Source of the DNA: Taxillus chinensis
Taxonomy: Eukaryota > Streptophyta > Magnoliopsida > Santalales > Loranthaceae
Length of the DNA stretch: 64,000 nt
Direction of reading: 5' to 3'
Assembly: GCA_023512835.1 (NCBI GenBank)
Contig: CM042091.1
Coordinates: forward strand, 18,369,506-18,433,505
The translations under genes and the position numbers were made by a program. Below, one piece after another: positions 37,514 through 50,379 of this stretch. The notes under the pieces were generated by a model. That model was given only the letters and a program-made list of their open reading frames with translations. It was not told the origin of the DNA and ran no database searches. Numbering within the stretch: position 1 is the first letter of the stretch; each line of letters opens with the position of its first letter.

Positions 37514-38221
37514 TTTTTAGAAGAAAAAATTTATTAGAGGAAAATTGCACGAGAAGTGCACGAAAGAAAAGATTACATCAAAAAGACAATAACCAGCTCA
37601 AAATGAACAACCATTTACAACATCTCAAATGAAAGAAAAAACGAAAACCCCCCACAGCATTAATCTAGTCCCCAAACAACGAAAAAAATACAAGATAGCT
37701 CCGTTAACACTACACACACTACACGATTTATCAGTTAACACTACACACACTACACGATTTAACACTACAGTACACTAATTTATTAAACATAATTTAAAAA
37801 ATTATTACGAACACAAAGTCACAGACGAGGCAGCAGCAGAGTCGTCGATCGCATCTTGTAGAGTCATCGCATCGTCGCCCATCATCGTCTCCGATCGTGA
37901 ATCAAAGCTAGAGGCCGCCTGTTGTCGTCTCCGCCGATCGTGGAGCAGAGGTGAAAGACGTTGATGGAAGTTGAGTTCGTCTTTCATTGATGGAAGTTGT
38001 TTATCGTCGTGTAAATATTTTATCTTTCTCTTTTATTATTTAGTCTTTCGTAAGGGTGAAAGACGGGCACGGGGCGAGCGCTTCTCACTTCACCCAAAGC
38101 GCAGGAAGCGCAGCAAGGCGCGCGCTTCCCTGAAGGCGATGTGCCTTACCCCCTATGAAGTGATGGAGTCCCCCAGCATTGTGCCCGGTGCGATTAAGCG
38201 CTGGGGCGCTCGCTTTTGACT
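37514..38221. other. Mixed repeat: possible LINE 3' tail and a GC-rich repeat
   Basis: The reverse strand ends AATAAATTTTTTCTTCTAAAA near 37514-37535, which resembles the poly(A) end of a plant L1. A 31-bp duplication (GTTAACACTACACACACTAC) lies at 37703 and 37734. 38050-38215 is a GC-rich block with AAGCGC and GGCGC phrases, a dispersed-repeat type whose class I cannot fix. The open frame at 37971-38219 crosses it and is not a gene. Confidence 0.35.
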
Positions 38222-40015
38222 ACGCTGCATATCCCACATTCCCCGAGCATAAGGAGAATGAAAAAACAGATGATCCGCTACTCCAACGAAGCCTTGCACA
38301 TGTAACACCGACTAACAAGAACAAAACCACATCACCTCAAATGATAAGCAATCAGAATCTTACCCAAGACCGCAATCCAAACAAAGAAAGGTACCCTAAA
38401 CGGCACCCTCACCTTCCAGACACACCACCAAGAAAAGCTCTAAGTCCATGCAAACATGAGAACAGAGTAGAAACTCCATACCTGATACCCTCGCTCCAGA
38501 TTAGAGCACCAACACAACCTATCTACATGAACCCTTGCAAGGAAAACTGAATACAACATGTCAAAAAGAAGGAGAAAACTTCTATTTCTTAATCTTGTGC
38601 AGCACGCGAAAAAAACACCTCCGACTACATGAAAGTATCCCAAAGACAATAAACATACCACAAAAGCATCAATAGAGCACGCAGGCATAAACATCTCTGG
38701 ATACACAAACTTCAGGGGAAAATCATTGCACCACACATCATGCCAAAAATGGATAGAAACAATATCCCCCAACTCAAATACCACAAACCGAGAAAAAAAA
38801 AATCCACCCCGTACGGATGAATTTCCACAATCCCGAGCCATGAGGACCACAAGGCATCAAGGAAATCCAACCCCCACCAAAAACTTCATACTTTACCACA
38901 ATAACCTCCCGCCACAGAAAGAGAGCAACACACACTCTCCCAGTTTAACCAAATAAACCTTTAGTATACCAACCTCGGAGTCCCAAAGGAAATTTTTTTG
39001 GATCGGCTTGAGGTGAGAAGCCACGAACACAACCATAGGAAGAGGAAACAGAGATAGATAATAGGTCGGCAAGTTAAAGAGGGTGCTCCTAATCAAAGTT
39101 AGCCGATCTCCCTTGGAGAGGCAAATGTGCTTCCAAACGACACTCCATCCACTGAACAATCAGCTCCCAAATAACAGTGGTCTTAAAAAATGCCTCCAAC
39201 GAAAAACCCAAATACAAAAGGAGCTACGCAATCTAGCACCTTAAGATATCAGTCAGTTCCCAAAAAAAAAAAAAGACACCTCACTAACAAGAACCAAGAC
39301 GGATTTATTGAGATTAATCCGCCACCCCGACACAGCCTCAAACCATACAAAGATGGACCCGCATATGAAAAATATGCCCCTTATCCGCCTCACACAACAC
39401 AAGAGTGTCATCGTCAAACAAAAGATGAGAAACTTTAAGGAAACCCCTATTCAAACAACCAACCGAAAAGCCAAAGAAACCCATCCAATAAAGCCTTGCC
39501 CACCAGGCAACTAAAAGCCTCCATTACAAGGACAAACAACATAGGCGACAATGGGTCTCCTTGCTAGAGGCCCCGAAAACTCAAGAAAAACCCACTGGGA
39601 CGGACGTTAACGAGAACCAAAAATCAGGCAGTGGTGATGCAAAAGGAAATCCACCGTTGCCACTTGGCCGAGAAGCCACAACGTTGAAGAACATAAAGGA
39701 AAAACCCCCAATGCACATAATCATAAGCCTTCTCCAAGTCTAGCTTATATAATACTCCCAAAAGATCAGCCTTAATACAACTATCAAGGCACTCATTTGT
39801 GATGAGAACCGAATCCAAAATCTATCGACCCGACACAAGGACACTTTGGGCAACAAAAATCAGCTTCCCCAAAACAATCTTCCACAAAAGCACTCTAAGC
39901 GGGAGAATCTACCAACTCGGCACAAAGGCACTCTTTTCCAATCATAGCATGCCTAAATCAAGAGGGTTCAAAAAATACCTACCATTTCCACATAAGTTGA
40001 ATGGAAATAGGATAT
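38222..40015 (-). pseudogene. L1-type LINE reverse transcriptase, heavily decayed
   Basis: On the reverse strand from right to left: KLIFVAQSVLVSGR and [14 protein letters not shown], then [15 protein letters not shown] (about 39700-39760), QGDPLSPMLFVLVMEAFS (about 39510-39570), a D-D-D box region in LLFDDDTLV (about 39415), [20 protein letters not shown] (about 39050-39110), and FWHDVWCNDFPL (about 38710-38750). This order is that of plant L1 RT and its C-terminal zinc region. Frames change repeatedly and stops are common. The 5' ORF1 and endonuclease are absent, as expected of a 5'-truncated LINE. Confidence 0.8.
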
Positions 40016-41234
40016 AAACCTCTTATCTATGATTATCGCCGGTCCACTAGAAGGCAAATTGCTAGACTTTATTACAAATGAACATTATATAGAAAAGGCA
40101 TATCTTATGTTAACACATCTATTGCTCAATTATATTGCATGATGTAAAAGAAAACATAAGGGATATAACGTTTATAACCTCAATAAGCTTAACATCAATA
40201 TGATCTCCAAGACTCTAACTTTAAAACCATGTATATCACACGACACGAAATTTATTTCATGAAGATCTTTAAAGGGCTCATTGAAATAATTATTTTACTT
40301 ACATCTTCTATCTTTGCCAACCAATTTGAACTCAACTCACTTATATGGCAAAGTCACCGTAGGTAATTCAAAATATTGTAAGAATTCATTTCTTCACCAA
40401 AAATTCACAATTTAATCACTTTCAATTGCTAATTTTTTTAATAGCCATGTGAATATATCATGCAAACTAGAAAAGAGAATACATGGTTTGGACGGTTTCT
40501 TCTTCTGATATTTATTATTAATAGAATGGTTCTTCACATATATACAACTACAAGTACCATATTTATTTTAAAAAAACATTAAGTATACATTGAAACTCAT
40601 AAAAGCATAAACAAACTAAATTTACTAATTTATCAACTATAAAGTTCAATTTATAGATATTTACACAAGACTTGTCCTAAAAGAAATAAATATATACCTC
40701 AAGTCTCACTATCTCAACAAAAACTCCATAAGAAGCTACTGACTTGATCTCACAGTTCCTGAGCAGCAACATCAGAAAGTCATACATGTTTCACAATTTT
40801 GTTAGGAAACTATAAAATTCCAAGGACAATGTCATAAAAATCATTGTGTTACAAGCTAATGGAGCCAATACAAACTGATGGAAAATTATGGTTAGCACAC
40901 GCATTTGAGGAAAGGGAATGCCCAGGCTTCAACATAGACATGTCATTTGTCCTAAACTTGCTAGTAAAGCAAACCAGCATACCAAAAATGAGAAACAATT
41001 ATAGATTTCTTTTTGTGAAGTAATAAGACAAAACAAATTCATCTCAAGAGGAAACTTATAAAGATTGCCAACACTTGGAACATTTGTCAGACTACTAATA
41101 ATGGCTTTAGACTTCTCTAGGCTTAACAAATCCTTAGTAGTAATTTTCATATGCAAATGACATGATTAAATGTTATACTGATGTAATGAATAAATCCCAA
41201 AAAAAATGCAAAATGACACTTCCTTATGCCTTAC
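40016..41234. other. Intergenic, AT-rich
   Basis: No gene, RNA or repeat I can support. It may be intron of the former PNPase gene on the reverse strand, since a good splice donor borders it at 41229-41234, but no further exon was seen. Confidence 0.35.
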
Positions 41235-41500
41235 CACTCCATCTTCAGCATCAATAGATTCAAATCCAGTTTCTTCAATAATAATCTTCACTTTCTTACC
41301 ACCAGAGCCAATGATCAAATTAACTCTATGAGGATCAACCTAAAATATAAATAAAATCAAAATGTAAATGAACATGTGGATATCAATGTTTAAGAGGTCA
41401 AGCAATGGAAAGAGGAACTTTACCTTCAAGACATGATTCGACGGAGCATACTTCAAAAGCCGTTTTCAAGGAGGAGGTGAGCATTTTGACATCTCAGCTG
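41235..41500 (-). pseudogene. Organellar polynucleotide phosphorylase fragment (two exons)
   Basis: The reverse strand exon 41339-41235 is bounded by TTTTAG| and |GTAAGG. It encodes 35 codons with [20 protein letters not shown], the KH domain with its GxxG loop as found in PNPase, the phosphorolytic 3'-5' exoribonuclease of chloroplasts and mitochondria. The preceding exon, ending at 41424 with AAG|GTAAAG, reads SPPP, stop, then KRLLKYAPSNHVLK, the linker just upstream of the KH domain. Both introns keep correct splice sites. The TGA in the linker and absence of the catalytic RNase PH domains make it a pseudogene fragment. Mitochondrial versus plastid origin cannot be decided. Confidence 0.7.
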
Positions 41501-43242
41501 GATGAAAAGAAAAATAACAATAATAATAATTGACAAAAAAATAGTCTGGTTCTTTCAAAAAAAAAATCAGAAATCCAAACTTTGACAAATCATGAACAAG
41601 GGTTTAAATCACTCAAGCAATATTCAAAGCTCCCCTGGCATAGCATTGCAATGTTAGTGTTGCTACTAATCAAATCTCATTCGCATTAAATCTACATATA
41701 TTAGACTGCAAACAATATACAAAACATACATTTCAACAGCTAAACTGATTAATAGTTGGCTACTAATAATTGACGACGCGGATCTAAATGCCAGGATAGG
41801 TCATAGGAAGCTGATTTTGGTTAATTAGAGAATGATATGCATGCATGATTCTTGGCTAACTCTTTCAACTGTCTATCTGGTATCAAACTAACATAGTAAG
41901 CATCTGACTATAGATGATCTGGGTTATTAAGTTTCCCACATACATATGTGGAAAACTAAGGTAACATCCAAGAGTAAAGCACCTGCTATACAAAAAAATG
42001 ACAGTGTCTGGCCATGATTGAATTGAATCAAACTAATTAATGACTAGAATGGTTAATCAAGTAAAAAGGAAACTTGTAAAACTATTTAAAAACGAAAATA
42101 TTATACTAGTAGAAAAGCATAACGATTGTAGATGCATGTATGTATTTTAACTCCTGAAAGATCATATGATGAAACATCAAATTTAGTTAACAATTCTCGT
42201 TACCGGAAGAACTGAAAAAGGGAAGAGCGGGCTGAAAATTTATCCATGTTTTAGATATGGATAAATTTATTCATGCAAATTTACATATTTTACCATCTGT
42301 AATGAATTTATAAAAAACAAATTTATGAATTTTACCATATGAACGTGCACACAATGAAGTTTATATACACACACTAAAAAACAAATTCAATATATATCAA
42401 CATAACCAGTCTCTAAAACACAAAAAAGCACATTTCCAACTTACAGGCAATGGGACGAAGAGCTTCTCCTACGTAGCGAGGGGCGATTCCTCCTACACAA
42501 CAGGGGGCGAAGTCACCGTCCACGGTACTCCCTTCTCTCTCCACAGGAGAAACAAGGCCACAAAGATCCATCCACGGTACTCCCTTCTCTCAGTACTCCA
42601 AGACGTGTTGAGGGCGGCAGAGATCTAGCAGTATCTGCACAACTTTGCTTCAGTATCTGACGCCGAGAGCAAACAAGAGCCCTCAACGAGCGCGGCAGAG
42701 ATCCAGTAGACGCCTGCAACAGCGACGCGAGGGGTGCGGCTTGCGACGGCTTGAACGGGATCGGAAGACTGTAGCATGACGTGGAGATGATCCATTGCCG
42801 GATGTTGAACGACGAAGACGCGACGTCAGGTAGGCGCCTGTCGAGACGGCTGTGCTTGTTAGGGATTTCGTGTCTCGGAGGATGGAGGAGTCGTCTGCCG
42901 GGAAGGGGGGGGTGTGGGTTAGGGATTTCGTCGGACGCGCGTCGTTTCAGAAACTGAGCGGGACTTGAAAATAGCGAGCGTTGTTAATAAATTTAGGGGT
43001 GGGCAACGGCTCGCTGTCCTTCGCTCCGATTATTTAATTTTAATAATATTTATTTATATTTTTTATATTATTATTATAAAATTAAATTATTTTTAATAAT
43101 TTTTTTATTAAAAATAACATAAACGTTTGATTTAAGTCAAAATTATTAATATGAACAGATATAATAAAAAGCGATAACAACGCAAATGAAATTTCATTCG
43201 CAAACATATTAAAGAACGATATATCCTATTTTGCCTACATAT
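41501..43242. other. Spacer with a GC-rich, leader-like block
   Basis: 41501-42430 is AT-rich and featureless. 42440-42970 is GC-rich with a near-duplicated phrase (CACGGTACTCCCTTCTCTC at 42520 and 42573); on the reverse strand it looks like a plant 5' leader or first exon (repeated CCCTAAC at 42918 and 42862), but no protein is recognisable. TAGGGGTGGGCAACGG at about 43000 is a hAT-like end phrase without a partner. Confidence 0.35.
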
Positions 43243-43628
43243 TGTCACGGACCGAGGTTTATCCTAGCACACTTAGGCTATTTTGGGGTATTTCCCCCTT
43301 GTAAAGTATTGTAACTTAGTTTATAGAGTGAGTTGTAGAGATTTAACTGCTCACGTTAAAATGATGTCTCCTGATGTCAATGACAGAAAAGTGTTAACAT
43401 CTTTATGTAGATGATTGATGTTGTAAAGCTTTCAAGCAATCAATACAAACGATTTGTTGCCTTCATTCAATCTTTTGTCTGCTAAGCGTTTCCCTACACA
43501 ATTGCTTTACAATGGATTGATGGGTTCTGATCCAAATGCAACGAGTTAGGCTGACCTAGCATTCCTTCGTACGTGTGGGAACTAGGTGTCACACGGGTTA
43601 AGCTGCTATAAAGGCTAACCCCATGACA
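43243..43628 (+). repeat. 5' LTR of the chromovirus
   Basis: 386 bp, TGTCACGGACC to CCCCATGACA, with 5-bp inverted ends TGTCA/TGACA, directly followed by the PBS. It matches 10679-11062 (reverse) and the first 210 bp match 52234-52443. Confidence 0.9.
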
Positions 43629-43630
43629 AG

Positions 43631-43642
43631 TGATATTAGAGC
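43631..43642 (+). promoter_or_regulatory. Primer-binding site (tRNA-Met), two mismatches
   Basis: TGATATTAGAGC against the canonical TGGTATCAGAGC; the reverse-strand sister at 10665-10676 is perfect. Both changes are G/C to A/T transitions, as expected from methylated-cytosine decay. Confidence 0.8.
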
Positions 43643-43695
43643 ACAGTCTAGTGCCAAGTTCAGTAAAATAATCAAAAGCTTTGAGACAGTGCAAA

Positions 43696-44319
43696 ATGAC
43701 AAACGGAAGATCTGTTGCCATTAGTGGTCACGAAGGCTGCGAGAAGGAGCACAACGCTAAGGAACGGAAGAGAGACAAGTCCGTTTCGAGGGAAACATGT
43801 CCGCTAGAGAGTCGGCTAGCCAAAGTGGAGTTGGTGTTAACCGACCAGATGGAGGTGATCGAGGAGCATAGTAGAAGCATCGAAAGGCTGGAGTCAGAGG
43901 GTGATGAAAGCCATGGGAGGATGCAAGGGCTTCTTAACTCCGTCATGAATGACATAAACTCTCGATTCGATGGCTTGAAGGATTCTCTCATGTCCCAAGT
44001 CTTGGCGTTGCAAGAGGAAATCAAAGAGATCAAGGCAAATTGGTCTCTTTGTAAGATGGTGGTCACCCAAGGTGGCGTTGGCGGCCATTCCAGCTCCAAA
44101 ATCGACGTACCGAAGCCTAAAACCTATGATGGGTCAAGGAATGCGAGGGAGTTAGACAACTTCCTCTGGACCATGGAGCAATACTTCAATATCCTGAATA
44201 TTGTGGATGAGGCAAAGAAGGTGAAGACCGCTCCGTTATATTTAGTCAATTCGACTATAGTGTGGTGGAGACGACGATATGCCGACAAAGAGTGCAGCTT
44301 ATGCGTCATCGATAATTGG
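43696..44319 (+). pseudogene. Chromovirus gag, N-terminal part
   Basis: One open frame of about 208 codons from MTNGRSVAISGHEG, through a coiled-coil-like helix (EVIEEHSRSIERLESEGDES, SRFDGLKDSLMSQVLALQ), to MEQYFNILN and VWWRRRYADKECSL. It ends abruptly after DNW, where an inserted LTR begins; the rest of gag, including the zinc knuckle, is missing. Compared with 9306-10608 this copy has no stops in the shared part. Confidence 0.8.
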
Positions 44320-44351
44320 AAGACAAATGGGCCGCATGTACGTGCTTGCTA

Positions 44352-46010
44352 TGTCATGCCACCAAATCCTGAAATCAACAGAACTAGGAACGTGACGTCC
44401 CCACACCCTCACCCGAGAGGTTGAGGGAACTTGTGGCCAACCCGAATCTTGTACAACTCCACAATAAGGGTAAAATTGTAATTCTAATGGTCCAATAAGA
44501 CATTCAGGCAAGGAAACATGTATAACAGTGCATTTCACATTACTAAAATCAAGCAACACTCATGATAAAACACAATAAAGTTAACCAAACAGGTTTATAC
44601 AACTTTCACGGACCCAAGTTCGAAAAATAAAATAATAAATAATAAATAGGGTCCATAGAATATCCTACACCAAGATGTCCTAATCTGCTCTGCTACGGCT
44701 TCAATAGCTACTCCCTACAACCTATAGGAAAAAGAAATAAAGTAGGGTAAGCACGTGTGCCCAGTAAGTGATCCACACCCCTGTTATCCTACTACATAAA
44801 TTCCTGAATCTATATGAACAGTGTATACTTGTGCCGGTGTAGTGTCACTTCCTATCACGATTAAATTTAATAAGACCTCACGTCATGTTTCTTTCATTAA
44901 AGGTTCACGCTAGCCAATCATCCATCCACGGGATTCCCACTACCCACACTAAGAATCCCAATCGCCATTAGATTGCCATATGTGGGACTCACGATGTTCC
45001 TAACGACAACCCGCCACATATGGGACCTGAGTTAACCAGCCACATAGGGGACCCGTGGCCTCTTGCCAGCCCTATGTGGGACCCACAGCTAACCCAACCA
45101 ATTTCACGCTTATAAACAATAACAGAATATTCAACAGTCAAAAATTCCATGCAATAGTTTTACAAAATATTTAATTTACCAGTCCAGCACTAACCACAAA
45201 TAATATATATACGTATATATATCCATCAAACATTTAACACCTTAAATGTCAATTAGATAGTATTTAACAACAAATAACATTCAATGTCAACTCACCAAAT
45301 ATTAAACTACAATTAATATTTATAATTTTATTTATTTATCTAGTCACTAATATATATATATATATATATTTATGACTCCAAAAATAAAAGGGGACCAGCC
45401 CAAAGTGAGCTGGCCCAACACACCAACCCGTTAGGGTTGGTAGAAGCACGCAGGGACGACTTTGTAGCCGCAGTCCCCTCCCTCTCCCATGCCAGGCGCT
45501 GGTGCGCGCACAGGGGCAGCAGATGCCGCCAGCCCCCCTCCTTCCCTCACATCCGTAAGCGGCGCACAAAGACGACCACGGGCGGCCGTCCCTCATCTCC
45601 TACACGTGGGTGCGCATCCTTAACGCCCAAACAGCTATCCCTCGTCTCCTCCGCATGGGCACGTGTCCTCAACCCCCAGGCAGCTCCGTTGGCATAGCCC
45701 TTGCTACTCCTATTCCCGCATGGACCACCACGAACCCTCAAGTCAACGCAATAATTTGATGAGCAACAACAGATTTTCGAGAGCCGAGCAACCACCAGAT
45801 GTCGGCACATATTCATGTATATACATATTAGGATTTGGGTACATACTGGTTTTAATAATCTGGGTTCTACAATAGAATAATAAAGAAGTAAGAATCACCT
45901 ACTTGGATTGAAGGATTTGAACCTGAAAGTTTCAATCTACTGCTCTCCCTTTTCAAGCTCTGCGCACGCACAACTCACGTAGGGTTTATAACCTAGGCTT
46001 CCCTTTTATA

Positions 46011-46055
<45 letters not shown>

Positions 46056-46519
46056 TATTACTATTAAATCAAATAATAATCATTAATAATGAGAATAATA
46101 AGCTCTTAGTATTTAAACTTATTTTAATAATAATAATAATAGAATTAGTAATAATATTAATAATAACAACAATAATGATAATTCATTACAAGTATTAATC
46201 CCAAATATTAAAATACGTTGATTAATAATAATCACATAAAAATAATAATAAACTCAATAATCGCAGCAATAATCATATCAGTCATAATATTAATTATTAT
46301 AATAATAACCCAAAGACTTAAATAATCATATTAATTATCAATATAATAACATAATATATTAAAATAATTATTTTAATAATCATAATAATATTTAATAATG
46401 AACACTATATTAATAATAATAATGACCTAAAATGCTAACGATAAGGCCACGCTGCCGAATAGATTCTTCCTCACTATTCAAGGGCTAATTCTAATCATAT
46501 CCAAGTACGAGTCTTTACA
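44352..46519 (-). repeat. LTR of the second family, reverse orientation, with PPT
   Basis: Reading leftward it starts TGTAAAGACTCGTACTTGG and ends GGTGGCATGACA, 2168 bp, the same ends and size as the solo LTRs at 48220 and 54923. On its 5' side (46520-46780) lies internal DNA ending in the purine run AAGGTGGGGAGGA, a PPT, so this is the 3' LTR of a truncated reverse-strand element. No target duplication. Inside are TAA-rich microsatellites (46060-46440) and (AT)n at 46016-46053. Confidence 0.75.
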
Positions 46520-46781
46520 TCCTCCCCACCTTAAGACTTTTCATCCCCGAAAAAACAAGTCATCCTCAACGAAATAACACTTCAGGCTAAAATAATTATA
46601 CATAACCTAATTACAACTAGCATGCTAAATAAAACAACGCCCATAAACAAAATAACAACCAACTCATAAAATCACACGCAACCAAGAATACTAACAAGCA
46701 CAATAAGCAAAAGCACAAACAATCAAGGTTAAATACCTCAACGCACGGTAAAGATCTTGACACGCTAAGGCCAACAACCTT

Positions 46782-48219
46782 GAAACTAAGGCCTTGGTGG
46801 ACACGGGTGCGACCAACAACTTCATCAAAGTGGAGGAAGCTCGTAGAGTGGGGATAGTCTACAATGAAAAGAAGGGCTGGCTGAAGGCGGTGAACTCCAG
46901 TGTCAGTCCAATCCATGGCGTGGCTCGAGGTGTCGAGCTAAGTATCAGCGAGTGGAGAGGCAAGGTGAATCTCTCTGTAGTGTCGATGGACGACTATCCC
47001 ATGGTGTTAGGGATGGAGTTCGTTGACCAGGTGCAGGTAATTTCGATTCTTAGCACTAACACAATATGCATCATGGACGAAGAGAAAACGTGCATGATGA
47101 AGGTAATGAGGGAGGAAAAGCTCAAGGCAAAGTCTCTTTCGGCGCTCCAACTGTCCAAAGGAGTTAGGTGACATGAGCCAACCTTTATTGCCATGGTGAA
47201 GGAAGGATGTCCAAATGTTGGGGAGGAGCCCCCAACGAAAGTCGAGGTGGTCATTGAAGAGTTTGGGGACGTTATGCCACCCGAACTCCCCAAACAACTT
47301 CCGCCGAAGTGGGAGGTGGACAACAGGATCGAGCTAGAGGCCGGTGCAAGGCCTACTGCTGCGGTGCCCTATCGGATGGCACCCCCGGAGTCGGAGGAAC
47401 TTCGGAAACAATTAAAGGACTTGTTGGATGCCGGGTTCATTCGGCCATCCAAAGCGCTATATGGAGCACCGGTACGTATTGTTACAAAAGAAGCACGATG
47501 GGTCGATGTGACTATGCATTGACTATAGGGCACTAAACAAGATAATGGTGAAGAATAGCTACCTTATCCTACTCATATCCGACCTGTTCGATTAACTTGG
47601 TGTATCACAAGATATGGCTTTTATGAGTTCTTGGTGATGCCCTTTGGCCTCACAAAAACCCATGCCACATTCTGTACCTTGATGAATCGGATTTTCCAAC
47701 CATACTTGGACAGATTCGTCGTGGTGTGCCTTGATGACATTGTCATCTACAACAAAACCTTGGAGGAACACAAGGCACACCTACGGTGGGTTTTCTAAAT
47801 CTTAAAGGAGAACCAACTTTTTGTGAAAAAGGAAAAATATGACTTTGAAAAAAAAGAGGTGCCCTTCTTGGGTCACATCATTGGCGGCGGCAAATAAAAA
47901 AGATGGATAACAAGAAAGTGTTAGCCATCCAAGAATGGGAGATGCCCAAGAAAGTCCTTGATATGCGTTCCTTCCTTGGCTTGGTTAACTACTATAGAAG
48001 ATTCATCCGCGGCTATTCTCACATTGTCACACCCTTGATGGAATTGTTGAAGAAGAACAAGACTTAGGTGTGGGATAATGCTTTCCGTGAGGCATTTGAA
48101 AAGTTGAAACAAGCGGTGACAAACGGACCGATGATGGCACTGCCAGACATGCAAAACCTTATGAAATTCTCACCAATGCTTCAACTTTTGCCATCGGTGG
48201 AGTTCTCATGCAGGAGGGG
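46782..48219 (+). pseudogene. Chromovirus protease and reverse transcriptase (broken)
   Basis: The protease starts with KALVDTGATNNFI, an intact D-T-G-A active site, and runs to about 47170 (YPMVLGMEFVDQ). The RT N-terminus follows (ELPKQLPPKWEVDNRIEL, KDLLDAGFIRPSKALYGAPV), then [15 protein letters not shown]. At about 47602 roughly 30 codons are deleted, removing the first catalytic Asp region. Next come [14 protein letters not shown], the box CLDDIVIYN (Tyr of YLDD replaced by Cys), FLGHIIGG and FLGLVNYYRRFI. Several stops and shifts. It ends at the solo LTR, inside RNase H (FAIGGVLMQEG). Confidence 0.8.
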
Positions 48220-50374
48220 TATAGAGACTCGTATTTGGGTAGTATTGAGAGATAACCATTCTATGGGAATGCAACTATCTGAACGGTAGTGTAGTCATCG
48301 ATGTGAGCATTTTGACTGTACTTGGGCCCGATTCTGGGTCGGGGCCCCGAGTTACCCGATTGTTGACTTTACATTTGAGCAATCATTTGAGTGTGATAAT
48401 ATATGGATAGTGTTGTACTCGTCATTTCGAGCATTTTGACAGTAATTGGGCTCAATTTGGAGTTCGTGACCTCGGGAGGTCAATTATTGTTGGGAGGCTA
48501 ATTATTGGCAGCAGTATATAAATAATTAAGAAACTACCTTATCCCTTTAATTGCTTGGTGCGTGCGTGTTTGAGCAAGGGAGAGAGAGAGAGAAGGTGAA
48601 AAGCTTCCTTTGGTGATTTGGGGCGATTGGAGTTCATAGATCGCAAATAATCTTTCCAGGTAGGTGTTCTTGACCTTCTTATCTCGATCTTGTCTTCGGA
48701 TATGTGTTACTGTGATCTGTGGTTATATAACTATGTATTTCATGAAGGTTGAGAAATCAACCATGGAAATCTAGATATAGATCTAGAAGGATATATGATT
48801 TGTGTGTTTTTCTATTGTTACCGTGCGATTTAGAGCCATTTAGGACGCATTTTAAGGTAAATATTGTAGTCTGTTGAGTAAAACAAGTGTTTGTGAGCGT
48901 CTGGGGGTCACTGGGTAGATTCCAGACAAAGAACATGCCAAAAATGACGATGAACAGTACCCTAGGCATAGGTAACAGCTAGTAGTCCGGATTAGTTAAT
49001 CCGGATCAGTTAGTCCGGATCAGTAGTCCGGATCAGATGATCAGTAGTCTGGATCAATTAGTCCGGATCAGTAGTCCGGATTAGTTAGTCTGGATGTGGC
49101 AGCAATAATGGTCTGTAGCATCAATCCGTAGTATCAATTCCGCAGCATCAATCTGCAACAGTGATCCGCAGCTTCAATCCGCAGCAGTGCAACTGCACTG
49201 CACTGGACCATTTACATTGTAAACCATTATGCCTACGTATTATACTTAAGTTACAATGTAAATAACGAAATACCCCCCATTTGGATTCAAAGAAAAATAC
49301 TAGAAAATTAAATTTCCACTCATTCAAAATGTGAAAATTGGGAATTAGTGTAAAATCTCGGAATTATCCAATCTTTCGTAGAGGTGAATTTTTGGAAAGT
49401 GGGGTTAGACATCTCAGAAAAATGCTCAAAAATCAGATTATCTTAGTTATGATATGGAGACCCAATGCCGGGACTTTTTATTTCAAGAAAACAACTTCTA
49501 TGGGTATCTCCTTCCTTGGTCAACGAATGATGACCGATTTGTGAAGACTGGCTTTAGTTATAAAGGGAGTATGGTGAACTTTAATGCCATATTAGTGTTG
49601 GTATGTTGGTTTGAGGAATTGGGGCTTGGGCTCTATGACTTGTTAGGTTCTCACCGTGAGGCTAAGGCCTGTGTTGAGCTGTTGAGCTCGTGAAGCTAGG
49701 GCTGAGTGCCCTGAGCTGAGATCCCATTGAGGATTGTGTTGAGCCGTTGAGCTCGTGAGCCGTCGAGCTCGTAGAGCTAGGGTTGAGTGCCCTAAGCTGG
49801 GATCCCACGGAGGGTCGTGGACAAGCTGTCCTGTGTGGGCAGGCTCGGTCCTGATGTTTGTTTGTAGGCTGAGTCCTGATGATTGTGCATACTCCACAAT
49901 GCATGAGTACACAGAGCATGTAGTATAGACTTGTATGTTTGCATGATGTGGAGTATTAGGGTCACCTACTAAGCTTGTCGCTCACCCCTATTTGTTATTT
50001 TCCCTTTTCAAGTGTGACCCGAGACTAGTAGAGGACTTTCTTTTAGGAGGACGTGCCCACTACTCTAATGTATGAGTACTGTATTTTGTATTGTATTATG
50101 TGTTGTATCCCGGACATGAGTCCGAGGACAGTTGTATTTTGATACTGTTTGTGATGTGATGTCTGTATGACTGTTTAACTTATTGTATGCATGATGATAT
50201 ATGGGAAAATATAGGATTACCCTTGATGTATGATTGTACAGGGTTGCATGATTGAGACAGCACCCGCGGTGTAGTCTCTATTGGTGCTAGTCACCAACCC
50301 CTTGACCTTTCGGGTGCAGGAAAGGGGAAATCATGTTCCTGGTTCCGGGTTCCTTGGAATTTGGGGGCGTGACA
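48220..50374 (+). repeat. Solo LTR inserted in the chromovirus RNase H, TSD AGGGG
   Basis: Starts TATAGAGACTCG (the first G of TG mutated) and ends GGGGGCGTGACA, 2155 bp. The same five bases AGGGG lie at 48215-48219 and 50375-50379, a target-site duplication. Contains TATATAAATA at 48515-48524, tandem TCCGGA-bearing repeats at about 48985-49095, and a partly duplicated segment at 49671 and 49737. No internal genes remain, so the element was reduced to one LTR by recombination. Confidence 0.9.
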
Positions 50375-50379
50375 AGGGG

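Noticed and set aside
45336..45816. Arg/Gly/Cys-rich proteins on both strands
   Set aside because: GC-rich part of the reverse-strand LTR (44352-46519); frames conflict and no domain is present.
49643..49919. Two overlapping reverse frames of about 85 codons
   Set aside because: They come from the duplicated GAGCTCGTGA-type repeat in the solo LTR.
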